Shown: one piece after another, positions 46,983 through 57,585 of the stretch
Position numbering within the stretch: position 1 is the stretch's first letter
Layout: every line of letters begins with the position of its first letter
Source: Sva-07 sp963715825
GTDB taxonomy: Bacteria > Actinomycetota > Acidimicrobiia > Acidimicrobiales > Ilumatobacteraceae
Direction: 5' to 3'
DNA: 64,000 nucleotides
Assembly (NCBI GenBank): GCA_963715825.1
Contig: CAVQSI010000020.1
Coordinates: forward strand, 1-64,000
Made by a program: the position numbers and the translations under genes
The notes under the pieces: model-generated
Told to the model about the DNA's origin: nothing
Database searches by the model: none
The model's input: only the letters and a program-made list of their open reading frames with translations

Positions 46983-47549
46983 TCAGTCGGGCACCGAACC
47001 GTCGGGCCCAATCGGAGCGATCGTGTCTCCTGGCGTGACCGTGCCCGTCTCGACCACGACGGCGCAGATCCCACGGAGGCGCAGGTCCTGACGCGAGTTG
47101 ATCCAGCGGGCTGCGTCGATGCCGTAGCGGTCGGAGAACTTCGCGCACCCGTTGTGCGGTTTGGTCGTCACCTCGATGACGGCCGTCCCGACGGCCAGTC
47201 GGGTCCCGGCGGGACAGTTCGCCTCCGACAGGTCGAAGTCGACGATCAGTTGATCGCCTGCGAGCGGCCACCGCTCCCGATCGTCGCCGGCCACTGCGTC
47301 GAGGGCCCGCGCCGACATCAGATTGAGCTCGCCGAGCGGGTCGGCAGGGCCGCCACCGGGCTGGGAACTTCCCCGCTCGAGGTAGTTGTCGCCGACGAGG
47401 CCCACGCCGGGGCGGAGCTCGGCCGACTCCAACACGAGTCGTTCGCCCTTCGCCGGCCGGGCGACGACGAGCTCGACCCGTCCGATGTCCGACGGCGCCG
47501 CCGCAACGTGATCGATCCGAGCCTCGAGCTGTGCCGTCGTCGCGAACAT
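46983..47549 (-). CDS. MOSC-domain protein
   Basis: 188 residues from the ATG at 47549. It has the beta-strand core and the family Cys in the context NCPAGTRLAVG and PHNGCAKFSDRYG; MOSC proteins carry or transfer sulfur for molybdenum cofactor enzymes. It ends 38 nt upstream of the beta-propeller gene start and is on the same strand, so co-transcription is possible. Confidence 0.85.
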   Translation of the reverse strand: MFATTAQLEARIDHVAAAPSDIGRVELVVARPAKGERLVLESAELRPGVGLVGDNYLERGSSQPGGGPADPLGELNLMSARALDAVAGDDRERWPLAGDQLIVDFDLSEANCPAGTRLAVGTAVIEVTTKPHNGCAKFSDRYGIDAARWINSRQDLRLRGICAVVVETGTVTPGDTIAPIGPDGSVPD

Positions 47550-47577
47550 CGCCCCAGTATCGCCCCGACCACCCGAC

Positions 47578-47620
47578 GCGATGAGCCAACCGGCCACATA
47601 TGGCACCCTTCGCTCATCGC
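47578..47620. repeat. GATGAG hairpin repeat, copy 1 of a pair
   Basis: An 8-bp stem GCGATGAG (47578-47585)/CTCATCGC (47613-47620). The interior CCAACCGGCC...CACCCTTCG is shared with copy 2. Confidence 0.75.
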
Positions 47621-47640
47621 CACCCGCGCCGACCTCCCGA

Positions 47641-47681
47641 CGATGAGCCAACCGGCCGCAGAGGGCACCCTTCGCTCATCG
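47641..47681. repeat. GATGAG hairpin repeat, copy 2 of a pair
   Basis: CGATGAG (47641-47647) pairs with CTCATCG (47675-47681). It is a direct repeat of copy 1 at a 62-nt distance; GATGAGCCAACCGGCC and CACCCTTCGCTCATCG are identical in both. Confidence 0.75.
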
Positions 47682-47782
47682 CGACCTGCTGGGGAACCGG
47701 TGACCTTGGGCCCGTGCGGTGGGGCAACGAGGGGTGCAAGATCGAGTGGGAGCCCGGATCGCCCGGGCCACAGGAGGTCGTC

Positions 47783-48319
47783 ATGCGCGCACTGGTGGTG
47801 TACGAGTCGATGTTCGGCAACACGCATGCCGTCGCCCAGCACATCGCAGAAGGGATCGAGGCGCTCGTCGAGGCGACGGTCGTCGCCGTCCACGACGCGA
47901 CCGCCGACCAACTTGGCGCTGCCGACCTCGTCATCGTCGGTGGACCGACGCACGTGCACGGCCTGTCGAGCGAACGCAGCCGCGCCGGCGCCGCTGACAT
48001 CGCGACAAAGGACGACGACCTCGACCTGGATCCCGACGCCTACGGCGATGGTCTACGAGAGTGGTTCAAGGCGCTGGCCGACGACGTCGGTGACGGTCGT
48101 CTCGCTGCTTCGTTCGACACCCGCGTCCACGGTTCGACCCTGCTGACGGGCCAGGCTTCGAAGGGGATCTCGAAACGGCTTCGTGCGCACGGATTCGAAC
48201 TCGCCGTCGAGGGCGAGAGCTTCTTCGTGGACAGGTCGAACCACCTCGAACCCGGCGAGATCGACCGCGCGACCGCCTGGGGTCACCGCGTTGCGGAAGC
48301 GGCACGCTCGACACGCTGA
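47783..48319 (+). CDS. Flavodoxin-like protein
   Basis: 178 residues from the ATG at 47783, after CAGGAGG. The FMN phosphate-binding loop is YESMFGNTHAVAQ; GGPTHVHGLSSER is the second flavin loop. Such proteins act as electron carriers or as flavodoxin domains of oxidoreductases. It converges on the HTTM-type gene and overlaps its end by 37 nt. Confidence 0.88.
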   Translation: MRALVVYESMFGNTHAVAQHIAEGIEALVEATVVAVHDATADQLGAADLVIVGGPTHVHGLSSERSRAGAADIATKDDDLDLDPDAYGDGLREWFKALADDVGDGRLAASFDTRVHGSTLLTGQASKGISKRLRAHGFELAVEGESFFVDRSNHLEPGEIDRATAWGHRVAEAARSTR

Positions 48320-49260
48320 CCCGCTGACCGCCGAAGCCAGATCGGCCGATCGATCCACAATCGCTCGATGCGATACAGCGGCGCAAAGGCGACCAGGAAG
48401 AGCGGGAACGGGAAGCCGATCAACATGAATGCCAACACACCGAGGTGCATCAGCCACGCCACCAGCACCCAGGCGGTGCGGATGCGCCCGCCGAGCAGCG
48501 CGACGGGTGCGGCGAGTTCGATGACGATCGTGGCCGCGGCGACGAACGGCCAGAAACCGTCCAGGCGGACCGCCCAGCCGGCCAACGGCGACGGTGAACC
48601 GCCGAGCAGATCGAGGCGAGCGGCTGCGTACGCAACGTGGTTGCGCAGCGTGTCACCGAACACCCAGTCGAGCCCGCCGTAGCGCAACTTGGCGAACCCG
48701 GCGATCACGTAGGTGATCACCAGCACCAGCGCGGCCAGCGCGATCGGGAATCCATAGGCCACCGACTCGGTCGGGGCATCGTCTCGCCGGCCTCGGCGCC
48801 GGGCGTCGATCGACCACGCGTCGGCTGCCGGCGACAGCGCGACGATCAGCAGGTACAGCACGGGCAGGTTCTCGAAGTGCAGGAGTTGGCCCCACGACCC
48901 GCGATAGGAGCCGAGCGCGAGCATTCCCAGCGCGAAGAGCGGGCCGGTCACCCGGAACCTCCATCCGATCGAGAATCCGACACCCAGGAGGAGTGTCGCC
49001 ACGACGACGGCGTCGACCACTGCGGCATCGACCGGACGATCGAGGAGCATGGCGAGCCCCACGCCGTCGAAACCCGAACGGCGATCGCCGAGCTGGAGGA
49101 ACACGGGCAACCGGACGAGGAGGTAGACCGCCGCGAACACGCCGGTCAGGATCCGCAGCATCGCCAGGCGTTCGGCAGGTGCGACGGCGTCGATGACCGG
49201 CAGCTGACGCGTCGATCGCGTCGGTCGCGTCGTCGGTTCGTCACGTTGCGTCGCCGTCAT
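48283..49260 (-). CDS. HTTM/DoxX-like multi-span membrane protein
   Basis: 325 residues from the ATG at 49260, with eight or more hydrophobic segments. Motifs include RILTGVFAAVYLLVRLPVFL, FSIGWRFRVTGPLFALGML, HFENLPVLYLLIVALSP and FAKLRYGGLDWVFGDTLRNHV, which resemble the HTTM (vitamin-K-carboxylase-like) family of membrane proteins. Function unknown. Its start overlaps the stop of the upstream gene by 4 nt. Confidence 0.75.
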   Translation of the reverse strand: MTATQRDEPTTRPTRSTRQLPVIDAVAPAERLAMLRILTGVFAAVYLLVRLPVFLQLGDRRSGFDGVGLAMLLDRPVDAAVVDAVVVATLLLGVGFSIGWRFRVTGPLFALGMLALGSYRGSWGQLLHFENLPVLYLLIVALSPAADAWSIDARRRGRRDDAPTESVAYGFPIALAALVLVITYVIAGFAKLRYGGLDWVFGDTLRNHVAYAAARLDLLGGSPSPLAGWAVRLDGFWPFVAAATIVIELAAPVALLGGRIRTAWVLVAWLMHLGVLAFMLIGFPFPLFLVAFAPLYRIERLWIDRPIWLRRSAGQRVERAASATR

Positions 49261-49691
49261 GTCGGCACCGAGCACGTGGCGTGCACCGTTCGATCGAGCA
49301 CGCTCGACTCGCCCTGCACCTGGGCGACCACGTCGTGGCGTTCGGTGACCACGTCGATCGAGGCCGTGTTCGGCGGGAGACCCTCCCATGCCGCAGCCCG
49401 CTGAGCGATCTCCTCGCACCGTTGTTGTGCACGGCCGTCGCGGATCGCGTCACGGAGTTCCCCCGCGACGATCAGCGGGTCGTCGCTGTCGCCGATCACG
49501 GCGAGGGTGAGCGTCGTGACGGCCCCCGCGTCGTCGACCGCCTGGGCAGTGGCGAACGTGACCGCATCGCCGCGGGCGCGCGAGTACATCGGATAGGTCG
49601 ACAGCGGGAAGCCGTCACGATCGAGCAGGACCGGCGCCACGAGCGCGCCGACGACACCAGCGGTGATCAGGATCCTCGATCGCCGACCCAT
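49257..49691 (-). CDS. Small exported or membrane-anchored hypothetical protein
   Basis: 144 residues with an N-terminal hydrophobic segment (LITAGVVGALVAPVLLD). The PLSTYPMYSR motif after it resembles proteins encoded beside HTTM-type genes. Two Cys residues late in the chain could pair. It overlaps the HTTM-type gene by 4 nt (ATGA) and the MFS gene by 25 nt, so the three form an operon. Confidence 0.72.
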   Translation of the reverse strand: MGRRSRILITAGVVGALVAPVLLDRDGFPLSTYPMYSRARGDAVTFATAQAVDDAGAVTTLTLAVIGDSDDPLIVAGELRDAIRDGRAQQRCEEIAQRAAAWEGLPPNTASIDVVTERHDVVAQVQGESSVLDRTVHATCSVPT

Positions 49692-50911
49692 GCCTCCAGC
49701 TTCGCGCTCGCGTCGACCGTCGGCACCCCGGCTCGCCAATACATGCCCGCGATTCCGACGCACACGAGGCTGATCACGCTGCTGTAGGCGAGTGCCCACT
49801 CGGCGGACACGTTGTCGGCGATCAGGCCCGTCAATGGTCCACCGATCGGCGTCGACCCCAGGAAGGCGACGGCCTGCAGGGCCAGCAGTCGACTGCGCAT
49901 GTCCGGTGGGCACTCCTGCTGGGTGATCGCATTGGCCGCGGTGATGAACGCAGCGCCGCCGATGCCGAACGGCACCGACCACACGTAGGCCAACAGCAGC
50001 GTCGGCGCCCACGACAACCCGAAACCGGCGAGCGCCATCACGACGATCCCACCGAAGAACCATCGCATCGTGACCACGTGCTTGCGGGCGGTGAGCAACG
50101 ACCCGGTGAGGGATCCGACCGACATCACCGCGAGGAGGAACCCGAACGCTTCGTCGCCACCCCAGCGGACGTCGGCCAGCTTGGGCAGCACCGTGCCCTG
50201 GTTGAACGCAACGGTCGAGACGACCAGCAGCAGCGAGTAGATGATCAGCATGTCGCGTCGCCCGACGACGAAGCTGATCGCCTCGCGGATCGGCTTGCCG
50301 CCCTTCTGGCGTCGTTCGACGGGGAACATCTCGTCGCGGCGGATCGCGACGAGCGAGAAGATGATCGCGAAGAACGTGACGCCGTTCAGGAGGAAGCACC
50401 ATGCGGTGCCGATCGTGGTGACGAGGACACCCGCAAGCGCCGGCCCGAAGATGCGAGAGCCGGTCATCACCGCGGTGTTCAACGACGTCGCGTTGGGAAT
50501 GTCGATGGTGGGGACCAGCTCGGTCACCAAGCCGCGGCGCGCCGGGTTGTCGAATGCGTTGACGACGCCGAGCACCAGCGACAAGGCGTAGACCACCGGA
50601 AGCGTCGCCCATCCGGCCAGGTCGATCGTGCCGAGCACCAGCGCCTGAGCAGCCAGCGCGCTCTGGGTGACGATCGCCATCGTGCGACGGTCGCGGCCAT
50701 CGGCGATCACACCGGCCCAGGCGCCGAGCAGCAGCATCGGCAGCATCTGCAGCGCCAGGGTGATGCCGACGCTCGTCGCCTCGCCGGTGAGCCGGTACAC
50801 GAGCAGCGACATCGCGGTCATCTGCAGCCAGGTGCCCACGTTCGACACGGCGAGTCCCGAGAAGAACAGCCGAGCGTTGTAGAACCTCAGCGAGCGGAAC
50901 GTCGACGACAT
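49667..50911 (-). CDS. MFS transporter (EntS-like)
   Basis: 414 residues, about 12 transmembrane helices, again MFS_3-like (FRSLRFYNARLFFSGLAVSNVGTWLQ, GAWAGVIADGRDRRTMAIV). It is first of the operon with the two downstream membrane proteins. Substrate unknown. It is similar in layout to the MFS protein at 29071-30315. Confidence 0.9.
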   Translation of the reverse strand: MSSTFRSLRFYNARLFFSGLAVSNVGTWLQMTAMSLLVYRLTGEATSVGITLALQMLPMLLLGAWAGVIADGRDRRTMAIVTQSALAAQALVLGTIDLAGWATLPVVYALSLVLGVVNAFDNPARRGLVTELVPTIDIPNATSLNTAVMTGSRIFGPALAGVLVTTIGTAWCFLLNGVTFFAIIFSLVAIRRDEMFPVERRQKGGKPIREAISFVVGRRDMLIIYSLLLVVSTVAFNQGTVLPKLADVRWGGDEAFGFLLAVMSVGSLTGSLLTARKHVVTMRWFFGGIVVMALAGFGLSWAPTLLLAYVWSVPFGIGGAAFITAANAITQQECPPDMRSRLLALQAVAFLGSTPIGGPLTGLIADNVSAEWALAYSSVISLVCVGIAGMYWRAGVPTVDASAKLEAWVGDRGS

Positions 50912-51019
50912 CAGCCGCCATCGTTACCCGACCGAGGCTCATTCGCACGACCGAACGGTCCGAGCGGTCACCTTCGATGTGGCAGCCTGTGCGCCTAGCA
51001 CTACGGAGGGGACATCAAC

Positions 51020-51433
51020 ATGCGTCAGACAGCAACACGACCGATCCGGCTCGCCACCGGACTCCTCGCCATCTCGGCGATGACCATCGCCGCCTGCGGC
51101 AGCGACGATGGCGGCGGCGGCGGCAGCACCGAGGCGTTCTGCGAGGAGATCCAGACCCTCGCCGAATCGGAGGGCGAGACCACCGAGGCCGAGGACCTGG
51201 CGGCCCTGCAAACGGTCGCCGACGTCGCTCCGAGCGAGATCGCCGACGAGATGAACGAACTGGTCGACGGCTTCGAGCAGCTGCAGGCGTTCGACGCCGA
51301 AGCGGCAAGCGAGGAGGAGATGGCCGACTTCCTCGTGATCGCCGGGAGCCTCGACGAGGCAAGCACCGCCATCGAGGAGTTCGCGCTCGCGAACTGCCCG
51401 GACATCCCCGCTGACCTGTTCGCCACCGAATAG
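51020..51433 (+). CDS. Small acidic lipoprotein
   Basis: 137 residues. The signal peptide ends in the lipobox TIAACGS (Cys about 26), then a Gly-rich linker and an acidic helical domain (AFCEEIQTLAESE, DEMNELVDGFEQLQAFDAEAASEEEMADF) with two Cys that may pair. Preceded by GGAGGGG at good spacing. It resembles many actinobacterial lipoproteins of unknown function. Confidence 0.82.
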   Translation: MRQTATRPIRLATGLLAISAMTIAACGSDDGGGGGSTEAFCEEIQTLAESEGETTEAEDLAALQTVADVAPSEIADEMNELVDGFEQLQAFDAEAASEEEMADFLVIAGSLDEASTAIEEFALANCPDIPADLFATE

Positions 51434-51447
51434 TCGCCCGGTGACGC

Positions 51448-53236
<1,789 letters not shown>

Positions 53237-53368
53237 GTTCGACCCAACGCTATCTGGGCACGTTGCCGCTCAGGAGGGCCTCCCGATAGAGTCGCATGGC
53301 TGTTCAGCGTGGGCACTCTGGCCCCGCTGCGCAGACCATTCGACGAGAGAGCAAGGGTTTCCACGGCC

Positions 53369-53623
53369 ATGGCCAACATCAAGAGCCAGAAGAAGCGCAA
53401 CATCACCAACGCCAAGCGCCACGAGCGCAACAAGTCGGTGAAGGCGGAACTCAAGACCCGCACCAAGCGCGTCGAGACCACGCTGGGCACCGACGACAAC
53501 GACGAGGCCGTCCGTGCCGCCGTGAAGCGCATCGACACCGCTGCCTCCAAGGGCATCATCCACAAGAACGCCGCCGCTCGCAAGAAGAGCCGCATGATGA
53601 AGAAGGTCAACGCCGCCGGCTGA
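53369..53623 (+). CDS. rpsT: 30S ribosomal protein S20
   Basis: 84 residues, lysine-rich: ANIKSQKKRNITNAKRHERNKSVKAE, NAAARKKSRMMKKVNAAG. The length and the conserved N-terminal KSQKKR segment fit S20, which helps assemble the 30S subunit. It lies between lepA and holA, a common actinobacterial arrangement, and ends at a good terminator. Confidence 0.95.
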   Translation: MANIKSQKKRNITNAKRHERNKSVKAELKTRTKRVETTLGTDDNDEAVRAAVKRIDTAASKGIIHKNAAARKKSRMMKKVNAAG

Positions 53624-53642
53624 CCATCACCCGATCCGAAAC

Positions 53643-53686
53643 ATGCCTGGCTGGGCGCGATGAGCGCCTCGTTCCAGGCATTTTTC
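53643..53686 (+). terminator. Rho-independent terminator of rpsT
   Basis: ATGCCTGG (53643-53650) pairs with CCAGGCAT (53674-53681), followed by TTTTTC. It lies 19 nt after the rpsT stop and has the U tract absent from most hairpins here. Confidence 0.85.
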
Positions 53687-53716
53687 GTTTTCGGGTCTCG
53701 GGTTCGGGTCTTGGGT

Positions 53717-54676
53717 TCAGCGGCGGAGTTTGGAGAGGCGGGCGACGAGGACCTCCATCACGAGGTCCGGTTCGAGATCTTTCGCCCCCCGCAGGTCGAG
53801 GTCGGCCTGGGCCAGCAGCTCGATCGCCCGACGGCTCGACGCGGGGCCGAGGCGCCGGTAGTTCGCCAGTGCCTTCTTCGCCGGGTACGGCGACTTGATG
53901 CCGGTCGCCGCCATCGCATCGGCCTCGGAGCGGGCATCGACGCCGTCGAGCTTCGCGATGCCCGCGTAGTGCCCGTGCATGATCGCCATGATCTGCAGCG
54001 GATGGCGGCCACCGGCGTGCATCATCCGGCCGAGCAACGTGAGCGCCTTGGTGGTGTCGCCCGCGTCGATCGCGTCGGTGAAGTCCCACGGCGGCACTCC
54101 CCCGGCGTCGCCGAGGAACGGCTCGATCTCGGCAAAGGTGAGCACGTGGTCGGCGCCGTAGGTGCTGGTGAGCGTGGCGAGGATCCCGTCGAGTCGTCCG
54201 GCGTCCTCGCCGAGCCATGCTCCGAGCTGGTTGGCTGCGTCGGGCTTGATCCGCAGCCCGGCGTCCTTGATGTGGTCGGCGATCCACTCCTGGCGATCCC
54301 TCGCCCGCGACGGCGGCGAGGTGTTGGTGACCGTGCCGACGGCTTTGACCGCGTCGCCGAGCTTCTTCGGGACGCTGCCGCTGTTGATCACGATCACGAG
54401 ATCCGACGAGTCGAGCGGATCGGCGAGATAGCCGAGCAGCGGGGTCAGCTCGTCGGCCGTGAACCGATCGACACCACGGGCCACGACCACCCGCTTGTCG
54501 GTGAGGAACGACGGGGTCTGTGCGGCGTCGACCACCAGGCGGAGTTCGTACTCGTCGTCGTCGAACTCGTCGACCATCATCGCCCGGTCGCCGTCGCCCA
54601 CGAGGTCGTCGACGAGTTCGTGCACTGCTGAGCGCAGCACCGATTCGTCGTTGCCACTGAGGAGGTGGGTCGCCAT
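53717..54676 (-). CDS. holA: DNA polymerase III delta subunit
   Basis: 319 residues. HolA opens the beta clamp as part of the clamp loader. The N-terminal part MATHLLSGNDESVLRSAVHEL is a Walker-like region without a true P-loop; the three-domain clamp-loader layout follows (SFLTDKRVVVARG, DSSDLVIVINSG, AWLGEDAGRLDGIL). It lies 40 nt downstream of comEC on the same strand. ATG 54676 has AAGG 7 nt upstream; ATG 54688 would add 4 residues. Confidence 0.9.
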   Translation of the reverse strand: MATHLLSGNDESVLRSAVHELVDDLVGDGDRAMMVDEFDDDEYELRLVVDAAQTPSFLTDKRVVVARGVDRFTADELTPLLGYLADPLDSSDLVIVINSGSVPKKLGDAVKAVGTVTNTSPPSRARDRQEWIADHIKDAGLRIKPDAANQLGAWLGEDAGRLDGILATLTSTYGADHVLTFAEIEPFLGDAGGVPPWDFTDAIDAGDTTKALTLLGRMMHAGGRHPLQIMAIMHGHYAGIAKLDGVDARSEADAMAATGIKSPYPAKKALANYRRLGPASSRRAIELLAQADLDLRGAKDLEPDLVMEVLVARLSKLRR

Positions 54677-54716
54677 GGAGACCTTCATTCTTATCGCGGA
54701 TTCTTCTCGCGGCTTC

Positions 54717-56118
54717 TCATCGCGTCGCGACACGGCCGCGATGAACCGACCATGACACGACCGCCACGACGACGACCACGACGATGGCCCAGCCCACCCA
54801 CGCCCACGGCGGATCCGGCTCGACTCGGGCGCCGATGCTGGCCACGATGTCGACCCAGCGCGTGCCGATCCGCGCCGGGAACATCACCGCCGGCGCAATC
54901 GCCGGGATCGATCCTGCGACGAGACCCGCCGGGAGCCCGTAGAGCATCACGAAGCCGGCCACCGGCACCGCCAGCAGATTGGCGACGACGCTGACCAACG
55001 GCAGGCGTCCGAACACCCACACGCTGGGGATCACCACGCCGAGCTGTGCCCCGAGCGTGATGCCGAGGGGCAGGGCGAGCGGCCCGAACGCGGCAAGCCG
55101 CGGCGCCAGCCACGGCCCGACCGTGCACACCCCGGCCGTGGCGCCGACCGACAGCCAGAACCCGATCGACCAGGCGAGCAACGGGTCGACCAGCACCAGC
55201 GCGATCACCGCGAGGGCCAGAATCCGAACCGGGCGGCGTTCCCGTCCGGTCGCGTAGGCGGTGGCCGACAAGCCCGCCATCACGCCGGCACGCAGGATCG
55301 AGGGCTCGACCCGGGTCAGCACCACGAACCACGCGATCACCGCCACCGTCAGCGCCCACCGTGGCAGCGGGCGCATACGCACCAGCAGCGGGCCGCATGC
55401 CGCCAACACGAAGGCGACGTTCTGCCCCGACACGGCCGTCAAGTGCGACAACCCGCTCGCACGGAAGCGTTCGATCATGTCGCGTGGCTGGTCGCGGTCG
55501 TCGCCGATCACGAGGCCCCGATAGAGGGCGCCATCGGGTTCGGGGAGGACATCGGCGGCGCGTTCGATCGTGGCACGCACGCGGTTCGATGCCCGAGCGA
55601 CCGGCCCACCGGGGTCGACGTCGCTCGCCCAAGCAAGGTCGAACTCGCCGACCACGTGCTGCCAGGCGACACGTTGCGCCCGCTCGGGATCGAGCGCGAG
55701 CCGCTCACCGCTGACCATGATCCACTCGCCGCCGCGCCACGATCGGATGCGCTGCTGCTGGGCCCGCCCGCGCGACCACACCTCGAACCGTTCACCGTCG
55801 ACCTCGACGATCACGCGGGTGCTCGACGGGTAGGGCTGCGGATCGTCGATCAGCCGTACCCACCCGTCGTACGGACCGAGCGCGTCCGGAGCGAGTCCGG
55901 CCCATTCGTGCTGCGCGCGCGACGGCTCCCCCGACGGCGAGCAGCACCACGACCACCACCAGCAGCAGCTGCTGCGGCGGCCGCGCCGGGCGCGTGATGA
56001 CCACGCCAACCGCCAGCGCCAACACGAACGCCAGCGTCGGCATGCCGGTGCGCACGGCGATGACTGTCACCACGGCCATCGCCACGACGGCACCGTCGGC
56101 GACGGTGACGGTGGTCAC
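54717..56118 (-). CDS. comEC: Competence protein ComEC with an apparent +1 frameshift near the N-terminus
   Basis: ComEC is the inner-membrane DNA channel of natural transformation. The main frame holds DPQPYPSSTRVIVEVDGERFEVW, LPEPDGALYRGLVIGDDRDQPRDMIERFRASGLSHLTAVSGQNVAF and then about seven hydrophobic segments. Its first 45 codons (MAWSSRARRGRRSS) look like non-coding sequence, while another frame reads GMPTLAFVLALAVGVVITR and LLLVVVVVLLAVGGAVAR, the expected first helices. The two join if one base is in excess near 55925-55965. It lacks the metallo-beta-lactamase domain of longer ComEC proteins. The start is taken as the GTG at 56118. Confidence 0.8.
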
Positions 56119-56173
56119 GGTGGAGGCGGATCGCCACCACCAGCGGCCCCCGGTGCCATAACCTCGGGGGTTC

Positions 56174-56650
56174 GTGACCTCGTTCACCCCCATTCCCCCC
56201 GGGGCTCGCCCCGCACCGTACGAGCCGCCCTCGGGGGCGCCGCTCGTCGAGGGTCCGCGGTGGTACCGGTCACGGCTGCGGACGTGGGGACCATTTGCAG
56301 CCCTGATCGTGCCGTCGATCGTCGGAGCGATCGCGTACTGCTCGCTGCGGTTCTTCGACACGCCGTGGAGCGGGGCCGTCGGGCTGATCGGCGGCGTGTT
56401 CGCCGCTCCGGCACTCCTGGCAGCGGGAGCGCCGTTCGGTGAGCGCAGCATGTACCCGCTGGCCGTCGCCGCGTCGGGCCTGCTCTGGCTGCTCGTCGGA
56501 TTCCTGGCCGCACGACGCGCCACGCGCAACCCGATGGCGACGTGGAAGGACTTCTGGCGCCACTACGCGTGGATGTGCGCCGGCGTGTGGGCGGGCGCAG
56601 CGATCGCGTTGGCCGTTGCGGCGCTGTCGATCTCCGACTCGCTGTTCTGA
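56174..56650 (+). CDS. Hypothetical membrane protein
   Basis: 158 residues with four hydrophobic segments (about 42-60, 68-88, 95-113, 134-154) and a Pro-rich N-terminus. No family recognised. The GTG at 56174 is 9 nt after TAACCT, a leaderless-type spacing. It lies on the opposite strand between comEC and comEA. Confidence 0.72.
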   Translation: MTSFTPIPPGARPAPYEPPSGAPLVEGPRWYRSRLRTWGPFAALIVPSIVGAIAYCSLRFFDTPWSGAVGLIGGVFAAPALLAAGAPFGERSMYPLAVAASGLLWLLVGFLAARRATRNPMATWKDFWRHYAWMCAGVWAGAAIALAVAALSISDSLF

Positions 56651-56659
56651 CCTCGACGC

Positions 56660-57367
56660 TCACGTCTTCACCAGGTCGCGCAACACGTCGAGCTTCGCCG
56701 GACCGATTCCCGGCACCCGATCGAGATCGTCGACGTCGACGAACGGACCGTTGCGTTCGCGTTCGGTGACGATCGCGGTTGCCGTGGCCGGCCCGACGCC
56801 CGGCAGCGTCTCGAGTTCGTCGGTCGTGGCGACGTTGACGTCGATCGGCCCGTCCGGCGCCGAGCCGTTCGACCCTGCCGAACCGGCCGACGGGATGGTC
56901 AGCGACGGCGGTACCTCCTCACCGACGTTCGGCACGTACACCTTCACGCCATCGGAGATCGATGCGGCGAGGTTGAGCGCGTTCCAGTCCGCCGTGGCGG
57001 TCGGGCCGCCCGCAGCGACGATCGCGTCGCGCACCCGGGCGTCACCGAGCAGTCGGTACACCCCCGGTTCGACGACCGCCCCGGCGACATGGACGAGCAC
57101 GTCCGCCGTGGTGGTCGCCGCCGCGACGGCGGGTTCGACATCGTCGACCGGCCTGGTCGAACCGGTCGACACCGTCGTCGCGGTCGCCCGGGGAAGCGAG
57201 GCCTCGGTCGCAGGCGGTGGCGTGCGCACCAACCAGACGGCGCCGGCGCACACGACGACGGTGGCCACCGACGCGGCGATCAGGCGTCCGATTCCGAACC
57301 AGACGACCCAGGCGCGGGCTCGTTCGGCGAGCGAACGTGGCGGCGTCGGCCGGGACAGTGGTTCCAA
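56660..57367 (-). CDS. comEA: Competence DNA receptor ComEA
   Basis: 235 residues. A transmembrane helix (about 29-48) anchors a linker, a SLBB domain (about 90-150: VLVHVAGAVVEPGVYRLLGDARVRDAI, GVKVYVPN) and a helix-hairpin-helix pair at the C-terminus (DVNVATTDELETLPGVGPATATAIV, VPGIGPAKLDVL), the DNA-binding part. The start is a TTG at 57367 preceded by GAGGAGG, a strong ribosome-binding site. It feeds DNA to ComEC. Confidence 0.9.
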   Translation of the reverse strand: MEPLSRPTPPRSLAERARAWVVWFGIGRLIAASVATVVVCAGAVWLVRTPPPATEASLPRATATTVSTGSTRPVDDVEPAVAAATTTADVLVHVAGAVVEPGVYRLLGDARVRDAIVAAGGPTATADWNALNLAASISDGVKVYVPNVGEEVPPSLTIPSAGSAGSNGSAPDGPIDVNVATTDELETLPGVGPATATAIVTERERNGPFVDVDDLDRVPGIGPAKLDVLRDLVKT

Positions 57368-57410
57368 CGATCGACCTCCTCGAACCGGCGCAGATCGCGC
57401 AGCAACCTCA

Positions 57411-57436
57411 GGAGGGAGTCGGTCCCTCCGACGCTA
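57411..57436 (-). promoter_or_regulatory. Inverted repeat and -10 box upstream of comEA
   Basis: GGAGGGA (57411-57417) pairs with TCCCTCC (57423-57429), and the minus-strand hexamer TAGCGT (57436-57431) lies next to it. It could be an operator or leader hairpin. Confidence 0.35.
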
Positions 57437-57472
57437 CCGATGCCGCCGACCCCGACCGACATCCACCCCAGC

Positions 57473-57515
57473 GCGATGAGCCAACGGGGCGCCGGCGCCC
57501 CCTCTCGCTCATCGC
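57473..57515. repeat. GATGAG hairpin repeat, copy 3
   Basis: GCGATGAG (57473-57480) with CTCATCGC (57508-57515); the interior GGGGCGCC/GGCGCCCC forms a second perfect stem. Same arms as the copies near 38.1 and 47.6 kb. Confidence 0.75.
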
Positions 57516-57534
57516 GACCCAGATCCACCCCAAC

Positions 57535-57577
57535 GCGATGAGCCAACGGGGCGCCGGGGCCCCCTTTCGCTCATCGC
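57535..57577. repeat. GATGAG hairpin repeat, copy 4
   Basis: GCGATGAG (57535-57542) with CTCATCGC (57570-57577). It is a direct repeat of copy 3 at a 62-nt distance; the inner stem is slightly altered. Confidence 0.75.
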
Positions 57578-57585
57578 GACCCAGG

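Noticed and set aside
44494..47589. A 1031-codon open frame including the MOSC region
   Set aside because: Its first 215 codons lie antisense or out of frame to the MOSC gene and are Arg/Gly-rich shadow sequence; the real gene starts at 46944.
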